Part shown: one piece after another, positions 14,517-20,244 of the stretch
How positions within the stretch are numbered: the stretch's first letter is position 1
Layout of the letters: each line of letters starts with the position of its first letter
Assembly (NCBI GenBank): GCA_902796525.1
Contig: CADBPB010000081.1
Span: 1 to 20,244 of the forward strand
Source: an uncultured Erysipelotrichaceae bacterium
GTDB taxonomy: Bacteria > Bacillota_I > Bacilli_A > Erysipelotrichales > Erysipelotrichaceae
Reading direction: 5' to 3'
Length of the DNA: 20,244 nt
Notes under the pieces: model-generated
Database searches by the model: none
What the model was told of the DNA's origin: nothing
Seen by the model: only the letters and a program-made list of their open reading frames with translations
Position numbers and translations under genes: made by a program

Positions 14517-15601
14517 AAGTGTTCTCCTTCTCTTAATGCATAGTGATCGATATAGGTACGGAAAGCGGACGGAAGCGCCAGCTTCTTAAGCTGCTCTCTG
14601 CCGGCAAGGATCTGTCCCGCCTTCAAAGGAATTGTTTCATTTGCGATTCTGATCTCATAAGCATCCATGTGCCATTCCACGTGGCTGAAGATATGTCTTG
14701 AAGAAGGAAGCTTTTCAATCTGCAAGATATCGAATCCTTCCTGCTTCAGAGATTCCGCGATTTCCGTTTCAGTCATTTTCTGATCGACTCCCGGAAATTC
14801 ATACATCCCTGCCAGCAGTCCTTTTGCCGGACGCTTATCCAGCAGGAAATCGTCATCCTTCCGGATGATCAGCAAAGTCCGTTCAACGATCTTCCGCTCC
14901 TTGTTCCTGCTGCGGTACGGGATCTGATCGGTCAGAGCGTTCGCATACGCGTAGCAGTTCTCTCTTAAGGGACAGTCCTCGCACAAAGGTTTCCCGTTCG
15001 GAATGCAGACCAGCGCTCCCAGTTCCATCAGCGCCTGGGTCAGATCGCTGATATACTGTTTGTCTTCGATCTTTTCTTTTTCATAGAACGAGGAAACAAG
15101 CGTTTCCAGCTGCTTCCTGACGGTATCCGAACGGATATCTTCCGTGATGCCCAGATCTCTTGCCAGGACTCTTAAGACGTTTCCGTCAACGGCAGGATAC
15201 GGCCTCCCGAAACCGATCGCCATGATCGCTCCCGCGGTATAGGGACCGATCCCCGGCAGTTTCAGCAGCGTTTCATGATCCTCGGGGATCCTGCTTCCAT
15301 GTTCTTCTTTCAGGATCTGTGCGCACTTCTTCAGATTGCGCGCTCTGGAATAGTAGCCCAGTCCTTCCCATAAGCGCAGAAGCCGGTCTTCATCGATCTC
15401 TGCCAAAGCGTCGACATCCGGAAGTTCCTTCTTGAAACGAAGGAAATAAGAAACGACAGCCTCGATCCTGGTCTGCTGAAGCATGATCTCGGAGATCCAT
15501 ACGTCATAAGGATCTTTCGTGTCTCGAAACGGCAGGATACGCCTGTTCAGGCGATACCATGCGACAAGCCGGTCGCTTTCCTCTTTTTTCAGTTCTTTCA
15601 T
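14513..15601 (-). CDS. mutY: A/G-specific adenine DNA glycosylase
   Basis: 362 residues. HhH-GPD fold: SEIMLQQTR with catalytic E38, helix-hairpin-helix LPGIGPYTAGAI (115-126), catalytic D139 (AVDGNVLRVLAR). [4Fe-4S] loop C199, C207, C210, C216 with a CX7C first interval. C-terminal NUDIX-like domain (about 235-355) with FSHVEWHMDAYE (305-316) for 8-oxoG recognition. Removes adenine mispaired with 8-oxoguanine. First gene of the minus-strand operon. GAAGG lies unusually close to the ATG and a TATAAT only eight bases upstream. Confidence 0.95.
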   Translation of the reverse strand: MKELKKEESDRLVAWYRLNRRILPFRDTKDPYDVWISEIMLQQTRIEAVVSYFLRFKKELPDVDALAEIDEDRLLRLWEGLGYYSRARNLKKCAQILKEEHGSRIPEDHETLLKLPGIGPYTAGAIMAIGFGRPYPAVDGNVLRVLARDLGITEDIRSDTVRKQLETLVSSFYEKEKIEDKQYISDLTQALMELGALVCIPNGKPLCEDCPLRENCYAYANALTDQIPYRSRNKERKIVERTLLIIRKDDDFLLDKRPAKGLLAGMYEFPGVDQKMTETEIAESLKQEGFDILQIEKLPSSRHIFSHVEWHMDAYEIRIANETIPLKAGQILAGREQLKKLALPSAFRTYIDHYALREGEHL

Positions 15602-15609
15602 TCACCTTC

Positions 15610-15615
15610 ATTATA
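15610..15615 (-). promoter_or_regulatory. Candidate -10 element of the mutY operon
   Basis: Minus-strand TATAAT, 8 bases before ATG 15601; no -35 match. If used, the leader would be only 1-3 bases and the GAAGG would lie outside the message. Confidence 0.4.
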
Positions 15616-15621
15616 CACAGA

Positions 15622-15648
15622 GAAAGAAAAAGGCTCCTTCCGGAGCCT
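15622..15648 (-). terminator. Intrinsic terminator of the SIS operon
   Basis: Minus-strand stem AGGCTCC/GGAGCCT with a GGAA tetraloop, followed by TTTTTCTTTC. Begins 5 bases after the last SIS stop codon. Confidence 0.9.
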
Positions 15649-15653
15649 GTGTT

Positions 15654-16373
15654 TCAGAAATGTTTTACCCTTCCTTTGAAATGTTCGTAGATCGCATCGT
15701 TGTTGTAGCCATCCACATTCTGCGACTGGAAGACATACGGACGCTTGCCGTGAGAGGTCACGATCTTGATCGCTTCCGTGACGACCGTATTGATCAGAAA
15801 CATCGTCACGATCGAAGAAGCAGGTCCCGTCTTGATCCCGTCAATATCCATCGAGGCATCGCCGGCAGGCACGCAGGTGTCGATGACGCAGTCTGCGCAT
15901 TCATAGAGCTTCTTTCCGGAAGGATGTCTGGACGTCGTGTTCATGGACTGGTCCAGATTGGTCATCGCTACCACGTAGACGCCTTCCTTCTGACAGCGCA
16001 TCGCCATTTCGATCGGCATCGCGTTTCTTCCTGAATTGGAAGTGATGATCATCATATCGCCTTTTTCGATATTGTAGGAATCATAGATGACATCGGAAAC
16101 GCCGGGGGTCTTCTCCATCGCGCCTGAACGCATTGCGCCGAAAGAAGTCAGCGTATCCGGATCCAGCATCGCATCGACGTTGCCCAGACCGCCTGCCCTG
16201 GCGAACAGTTCGATTCCCAGCATATGGGAATGTCCCGTACCGAAGGTATGGATGACCTTGTCGTTCTCGATGTTCTCAGCGACTTTTTCCGCCAGTTTTC
16301 TGATCGTATCCTTGTTTTTTTCTTCCGCAAGTTTCATTACTTCAAGGATCTTATCCCCGTATTCGTATAACAT
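15654..16373 (-). CDS. SIS-domain phosphosugar-binding protein (copy 1)
   Basis: 239 residues. SIS fold of the UPF0309-like type with phosphosugar-loop motifs FGTGHS (44-49) and TSNSG (111-115), plus RHPSGKKLYE (149-158), which is shared with the neighbouring copy. No N-terminal RpiR helix-turn-helix and no glutaminase domain, so it is a stand-alone isomerase or sugar-phosphate-binding protein. AGGGAGA lies before ATG 16373, which directly abuts the preceding stop. Last of three tandem paralogues; a terminator follows. Confidence 0.87.
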   Translation of the reverse strand: MLYEYGDKILEVMKLAEEKNKDTIRKLAEKVAENIENDKVIHTFGTGHSHMLGIELFARAGGLGNVDAMLDPDTLTSFGAMRSGAMEKTPGVSDVIYDSYNIEKGDMMIITSNSGRNAMPIEMAMRCQKEGVYVVAMTNLDQSMNTTSRHPSGKKLYECADCVIDTCVPAGDASMDIDGIKTGPASSIVTMFLINTVVTEAIKIVTSHGKRPYVFQSQNVDGYNNDAIYEHFKGRVKHF

Positions 16374-17102
16374 TTACGCTCTCCCTTCATATTTTCTGAT
16401 CAAAGCCGTATCATGGCCGTTATCGCCATCAAGATAAGGCAGTTCATAACCGTCTTCCAGCAGCAGTTCCGCCGTACGCGCTGACAGCGCCTGAGCGATG
16501 CAGTTGTTGCAGATGGAAGAAACGGAACAGACCTTGGCGACGCCGTCCGTCTCCAGCAGCGCATCGCCGTGCGGACCGCAGTTGTCGATCACGATATCCC
16601 CGAATTCATAGAGCTTCTTTCCGCTGGGGTGCCTCGGCTCTTCCGCAAGGGTATGTTTCATCGAAGTGATGATGACCACCTTGTGGCCGTTCTTCTTCGC
16701 CAGATCGGCGATATCGATGACGATCCCGTTGATGCCGGAATTGGAAATCACGAAGAAGATATCCTGCGGCTGTATGTTGTAGAGACCGTAGAGCTTGCCC
16801 GCCACATTCGGCTTGCGCTCGAAGATATCCTTCTTGTCCATGAATTCCTCGACGCTTACGCCTCCTTTTGTCACAAAGTCCGACATTTCCATGATATGGA
16901 CCGGAACGATCGCGCCGTTGCGGTTCTTGATATCGATGCCCAGACCTACGGAATGTCCGGAACCGAAGACATGGATGACGCCGCCCTGTTCGATGCACTC
17001 CTTCATCGCCTGCGCGGTCGCCTCCAGCGCATCCTTCTGTGTCTCGTACAAAGTGTCCAGAAGACCGCTGACTTCATCCAGGAATCTCTTTGCGTCTACC
17101 AT
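16374..17102 (-). CDS. SIS-domain phosphosugar-binding protein (copy 2)
   Basis: 242 residues. Motifs FGSGHS (46-51), ISNSG (119-123) and RHPSGKKLYEFGD (157-169) keep the serines expected for phosphate binding. AAGGAGG is well placed before ATG 17102, which overlaps the upstream TAA by one base. Clearly paralogous to copy 1 though well diverged, so the duplication is old. Probably assembles with the neighbours or with itself, as SIS proteins usually form dimers or tetramers; substrate not predictable. Confidence 0.87.
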   Translation of the reverse strand: MVDAKRFLDEVSGLLDTLYETQKDALEATAQAMKECIEQGGVIHVFGSGHSVGLGIDIKNRNGAIVPVHIMEMSDFVTKGGVSVEEFMDKKDIFERKPNVAGKLYGLYNIQPQDIFFVISNSGINGIVIDIADLAKKNGHKVVIITSMKHTLAEEPRHPSGKKLYEFGDIVIDNCGPHGDALLETDGVAKVCSVSSICNNCIAQALSARTAELLLEDGYELPYLDGDNGHDTALIRKYEGRA

Positions 17103-17845
17103 TATCTGACCCTCCTTCCATAAGGATCCGTAAGGGAATTGTTGTGGACGTCGGCGCCCTTGATATTGGCGGACAAGAGGACGGGAGCCTCTTTGCCCTG
17201 CCTGACATAGTAGTCGTAGAATTCCGCCGTCAGCATCTGCGCGATGACATTCGTGACGGTCGAAGAGATCTGCCCTACCTTATGGCCGTCGACATCCAGC
17301 GCCAGATCCGGTTCCTCCGCATCCATATCCAGCCAGACATCGGCGTAATCCAGCAGCTTTCCGCCATGAGCATCATACGATTTCCTGTTGACCACCGCCA
17401 CTACCTTCTGGCCCTTCTCTTTCGCCCTGCGGGCGATCTCCAGAACGACAGGCTCATCACCATAGAAGCTGACCAGAACATACATGTCCCGGTCGTCCAT
17501 GACGAAGGCTTCATCGAACTTGTCGATCAGCGTCAGATCATCATAGATCACGCCCGAATCGATATCGTCCTGATCGATCAGTTTCTTCAGCATCATGTCT
17601 TTCAGACGCAGCGCATGGAACGGCGCCAGGCCGCCTGCCCGGTAATTGAGCTCATTCACGAATTCCTCTCCGTGTTTCACGCCGAAAAGCTGGATGACTC
17701 CGCCGTTTTCGGCACATTCCCCGAAAAGTGCAGCTGCTTCTCTGATCTTGTCGGCCTGAATTTCATAGGCATCCCGGATCCGTTCTTTGATCAGCTCAAA
17801 ATAACGTTTCTTTATATCCATATTGTTTTCTGAGATCCTTTCCAT
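17102..17845 (-). CDS. SIS-like protein lacking both phosphosugar motifs (copy 3)
   Basis: 247 residues from ATG 17845; ATG 17821 is an alternative eight codons later. Same fold pattern as copies 1 and 2 (GGVIQLFG at 48-55, RAGGLAP at 69-75, KGQKVVAVVNRKSYDAHGGKLLDYADV at 144-170). The two phosphate-binding loops are altered: FGVKHG (54-59) where copies 1 and 2 have FG[TS]GHS, and VSFYG (125-129) where they have SNSG. It may be a non-catalytic partner subunit or bind another ligand. First gene of the operon; a TGC-TATAAT element ends five bases before the ATG and there is no real ribosome site. Confidence 0.82.
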   Translation of the reverse strand: MERISENNMDIKKRYFELIKERIRDAYEIQADKIREAAALFGECAENGGVIQLFGVKHGEEFVNELNYRAGGLAPFHALRLKDMMLKKLIDQDDIDSGVIYDDLTLIDKFDEAFVMDDRDMYVLVSFYGDEPVVLEIARRAKEKGQKVVAVVNRKSYDAHGGKLLDYADVWLDMDAEEPDLALDVDGHKVGQISSTVTNVIAQMLTAEFYDYYVRQGKEAPVLLSANIKGADVHNNSLTDPYGRRVR

Positions 17846-17850
17846 CTTTC

Positions 17851-17859
17851 ATTATAGCA
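17851..17859 (-). promoter_or_regulatory. Extended -10 promoter element of the SIS operon
   Basis: Minus-strand TGC-TATAAT, perfect hexamer and TG extension, 5 bases before ATG 17845. No -35 match. Confidence 0.6.
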
Positions 17860-17871
17860 TCGTATATTCCA

Positions 17872-17899
17872 TTGATTTATGTTTCTAAGAAGATATGAT
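17872..17899 (+). promoter_or_regulatory. Promoter of the 670-residue unknown gene
   Basis: -35 TTGATT (17872-17877), 16-base spacer, -10 TATGAT (17894-17899). Start expected near 17906, just before the leader hairpin, giving a leader of about 78 bases. Divergent from the SIS operon promoter. Confidence 0.6.
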
Positions 17900-17908
17900 A
17901 GAATGATG

Positions 17909-17964
17909 ATGGGCATAGGAAGTTCCTTTTTCGATCAGAAATTTACTTCCCGCCCATTTTTCTT
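17909..17964 (+). promoter_or_regulatory. Terminator-like hairpin in the leader (possible attenuator)
   Basis: ATGGGC (17909-17914) pairs with GCCCAT (17952-17957) and GGAAGT (17918-17923) with ACTTCC (17945-17950), separated by an asymmetric internal loop. A TTTTTCTT tract follows at 17957-17964. It lies after the promoter and 5 bases before the AAAGGAAG ribosome site, so it could stop transcription within the leader. Confidence 0.55.
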
Positions 17965-17983
17965 AAGCAAAGGAAGAACGAGC

Positions 17984-19996
17984 ATGAACCAGTTATCCGT
18001 ACTCAAACTATTCAAAGGCTACATCGGTGAAAAAACGGACAAGATCCGGGAAGGAGCCCTGAAATACGGCCTGCTGATCCCGGCAAGCGCATCGGATGAA
18101 GTCTATGCCGATGCCATAAGGCTCTATGGCAAGGATGGGGAAGCCTGGAACCGGACCTTCCACAAATCCTGGAGCAAGGTCGCGAACGCGCCGATCGAAG
18201 AGCTGATCTATGAGCAGATCATCCATTACATGACGACCTACGGTTTCGAAGAACTGGGGATCTTTTCGCATGAGTCGGTCTATCTTCCTCAGGAAAGGCT
18301 GGAAATTCCTGAATTGGCTGAAGATATCGAGCTCATCAGCATCCACGCCTATACGGAAGAGGAAGTCGCGGAAAAACTGATGACCCTGCTGACCAGCGGC
18401 ATCGCCCTGTCCAAGGACACGGTCGGCTGCATCGTTGATCTTGCGGAACTGATCGATATCGGCCGTTTCGAGGAAATCAGGAATCGGGAAGCCAGGATCG
18501 CGCTGTGCGATGCCTTTGCGATCGCACCGGAAGATCCTGACGAATTCCTTCGCTATGTCATCTATAAAGCGACCGGCAGCGCCTTGAAGATCCAGGATCA
18601 GGAAACGATCGGGCATCTGAAACTCTATTCCCGCAAAGAACTCCTGGAGCTGTTTGATCGTTACCTTGAAAACGATGAGAATGAGGGAATGAAAAAGCTC
18701 GCTTCGATCTTCTTTCGAAACAAAAAGCTCTTCCTGGCCATGAAAACATCGGCGGAAGAAATGAAATCGCCTGCATCGATCCTGCTCCATCAGTTCCGGA
18801 ACAGACCCGAAGAAACGGAAGAGATCCGGCAGATGAATCACCTGATCAACCGGGTCCGGAAGCTTGCCGATGAATATCACCATCCTCTTCCGCTCAACAA
18901 GCTGGATCGCCTCACCTCGGCATCGACGAAGATCGGCGACGAAGAACTGGAAAAAGCCTTGGATACGATCACGGCGTTCCGGGAGATCCGCATCCTGAAC
19001 GGATTGTCCTATGCTTTAGGCAATCACGTTTCGATCGTCTACAGGATCCGTAACGGACGCTCTTACGCCACCGAACGGAAGGTTCTGGAACAGGATGATT
19101 ATGAACTGATCAGGAAGCGGCAGGAACTCGTCAAGAGGCACCTGATCGGCAGACTGAAAGAATCGCTCGCCGGAAAGACGGTCTGTCTTTCGAAAGGCTT
19201 CACCTACAAGGCGCCGACATCGGAAAAACAGTTCGTCGGAAACTTCCCTTGCGGTTCTTCGTTCGAAGCCAGACGCGATTCCAGCGTGCTTTTCGGAATC
19301 CATTGGACCAATCTGGAACGCGAACCCTCAGATTCAGGCAACGGCGAAGAAAACAGGGTGGACCTCGATCTGCATACGCAGAACCTGGAAGTCTCCTTCG
19401 GCTGGAACAGCGCTTACCGTTCCGATAATTCAGACATCTTTTATTCCGGCGATATGACAGACGCTCCGCTGCCCAACGGCGCAAGCGAACTGTTCTATAT
19501 CGGACGGAATGTCGACAGCACATTCATGCTTACGATCAACAAATACACATTCAATCCCGAGAAGATCCTCTTCGAGGTCGTTTTAGCCAATGCAAAAGAA
19601 AGGATCACACCGAGAGAACTGAGCCAGAATTATCTGGTCGATCCCAACGACATCATCCTCAAGATACCGATGGAAATGGCTCCGAACGAAAGCATGATGA
19701 GGCTGGGTTTCGTCTATGCCTTCGGCGATACGATCAGAGCCGTGTTCGACAGTTTCAGCAGCAGAAGGATGAACGTATCCCACAACGATGATCCCGTCTT
19801 TGCGAACACCTTCAACTACCTCACAGCCAGCCAGGAGACCTCGCTGTCCCTGAATGAACTGCTGAAGGAATGCGGTGCCGTCATCATCGAAGAGCCGCTC
19901 GATGAAAACGAAACGGCACTGCCGGAAACGGACTATGACCTGAGATTGAATCATCTTACCAAAGAATCGATCATCCGCCTGTTCGATAATAAATAA
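17984..19996 (+). CDS. Large protein of unknown function with TerD-like C-terminal segment
   Basis: 670 residues from ATG 17984 with AAAGGAAG at 17969-17976. A longer frame opens at 17879 but would translate the promoter and hairpin. No signal peptide or membrane segment; cytoplasmic. Residues 1-400 are mainly alpha-helical and charged, with no motif I can name. Residues about 395-600 look beta-rich: VDLDLHTQNLEVSFGWNS (459-476), then IFYSGDMTDAPLPNGASELFYI (485-506), a DLD...GD pattern reminiscent of calcium-binding TerD/stress-protein beta-sandwiches and, from memory only, of the C-terminal part of the MXAN_6230/SCO0854-type proteins. That link is an unverified guess. Divergent from the SIS operon; a PTS EIIA gene follows after 51 bases with its own promoter. 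Confidence 0.8.
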   Translation: MNQLSVLKLFKGYIGEKTDKIREGALKYGLLIPASASDEVYADAIRLYGKDGEAWNRTFHKSWSKVANAPIEELIYEQIIHYMTTYGFEELGIFSHESVYLPQERLEIPELAEDIELISIHAYTEEEVAEKLMTLLTSGIALSKDTVGCIVDLAELIDIGRFEEIRNREARIALCDAFAIAPEDPDEFLRYVIYKATGSALKIQDQETIGHLKLYSRKELLELFDRYLENDENEGMKKLASIFFRNKKLFLAMKTSAEEMKSPASILLHQFRNRPEETEEIRQMNHLINRVRKLADEYHHPLPLNKLDRLTSASTKIGDEELEKALDTITAFREIRILNGLSYALGNHVSIVYRIRNGRSYATERKVLEQDDYELIRKRQELVKRHLIGRLKESLAGKTVCLSKGFTYKAPTSEKQFVGNFPCGSSFEARRDSSVLFGIHWTNLEREPSDSGNGEENRVDLDLHTQNLEVSFGWNSAYRSDNSDIFYSGDMTDAPLPNGASELFYIGRNVDSTFMLTINKYTFNPEKILFEVVLANAKERITPRELSQNYLVDPNDIILKIPMEMAPNESMMRLGFVYAFGDTIRAVFDSFSSRRMNVSHNDDPVFANTFNYLTASQETSLSLNELLKECGAVIIEEPLDENETALPETDYDLRLNHLTKESIIRLFDNK

Positions 19997-20015
19997 ATCC
20001 CGCCAATGATAGAAA

Positions 20016-20041
20016 TGCTATAATTTGAATAATAGAAGGAG
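20016..20041 (+). promoter_or_regulatory. Extended -10 and ribosome site of the PTS EIIA gene
   Basis: TGC-TATAAT at 20016-20024 and AAGGAG at 20036-20041, six bases before ATG 20048. Here the gap leaves room for a normal short leader. Confidence 0.7.
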
Positions 20042-20047
20042 TAAATC

Positions 20048-20244
20048 ATGAAAGGTATCGTTATCACAAGCCATGGTCCGATGGCGCAGGGAATCCTTGA
20101 GACATCAAAACTGTTTTTCGGAGATCAGCCGCAGCTGACAGCCCGCTGCCTGAATGCCGATGACAATCCGGATGAATTCGTCGGCACATTGAAAGAGGCG
20201 ATCGCCGAAGTCGATACGGGCGACGGCGTCTTCGTATTCTGCGA
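20048..20244 (+). CDS. PTS mannose-family EIIA component (3' end outside window)
   Basis: 65 complete codons are visible before the window ends. The start MKGIVITSHGPMAQGI is typical of EIIA of the mannose/fructose/sorbose PTS family, with H9 as the phosphorylation site that takes phosphate from HPr. Further family features: ALNADD-like LNADDNPDEF (35-44) and DGVFVFC near the edge. Normally the first gene of a cluster with EIIB, EIIC and EIID, which should follow outside the window. Sugar not predictable, though the SIS neighbours suggest an amino sugar or related hexose. Confidence 0.9.
   Translation, partial: MKGIVITSHGPMAQGILETSKLFFGDQPQLTARCLNADDNPDEFVGTLKEAIAEVDTGDGVFVFC

Noticed and set aside
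17879..17983. N-terminal 35-codon extension of the 670-residue protein
   Set aside because: It would cover the -10 element and the leader hairpin, lacks a ribosome site, and a good AAAGGAAG precedes ATG 17984.
1..20244. tRNA or rRNA genes, CRISPR arrays, insertion sequences, prophage remnants
   Set aside because: No acceptor or T-loop signatures in the short intergenic gaps, no regularly spaced repeat array, and no transposase, integrase or phage protein was recognised on either strand.

Overview
The window reads as a compact chromosomal segment of a Bacillota (Firmicutes) bacterium. Gene content (YtrA-type GntR/ABC cassette, murQ-nagA, mannose-family PTS EIIA, CPBP protease, WalJ-like hydrolase), AAGGAGG-type ribosome sites and intrinsic terminators all fit. 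My guess is an Erysipelotrichaceae-like gut or oral anaerobe, but no marker gene here proves the family. There is no sign of phage, IS, CRISPR or tRNA/rRNA genes. Coding density is very high and no gene-free stretch exceeds 300 bases.

Layout. (1) 1-2249, plus strand: the 3' part of a barnase-type RNase, its barstar-type inhibitor, an isochorismatase/nicotinamidase-family hydrolase and an MscS channel, closed by a bidirectional terminator. (2) 2295-2798 minus, a YgjV-like membrane protein, divergent from (3) 2870-3634 plus, a WalJ/YycJ-like metallo-hydrolase. (4) 3635-8288, minus strand: a membrane protein, a TrmD-HD fusion, an aldo/keto reductase with two [4Fe-4S] motifs, O6-alkylguanine-DNA alkyltransferase and a lipoprotein tyrosine phosphatase. 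(5) 8340-10717 minus: GntR regulator, ABC ATPase, ABC permease and a family-6 (hypoxanthine) DNA glycosylase, behind a strong promoter buried in nested inverted repeats. (6) 10866-15601 minus: mutY, a Gfo/Idh/MocA oxidoreductase, a CPBP protease, nagA and murQ, all overlapping or tightly packed. (7) 15654-17845 minus: three tandem SIS-domain paralogues. (8) 17984-20244 plus: a 670-residue protein of unknown function behind a terminator-like leader hairpin, then the start of a PTS EIIA gene.

How the genes fit together. murQ and nagA convert MurNAc-6-P to GlcNAc-6-P and then GlcN-6-P (cell-wall sugar salvage). The SIS triplet and PTS EIIA also point to amino-sugar or phosphosugar handling. Three DNA-repair enzymes (Ogt, HDG, MutY) are scattered as passengers in unrelated operons.

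Most notable items: the TrmD-HD fusion with an altered catalytic Asp position; the barnase/barstar pair whose inhibitor carries an extra N-terminal half and Glu at the key Asp39 position; a third SIS paralogue that has lost both phosphosugar-binding motifs; the leader hairpin of the 670-residue gene; and -10-like elements (mostly extended) 5-8 nt before several start codons, which suggest leaderless transcripts.
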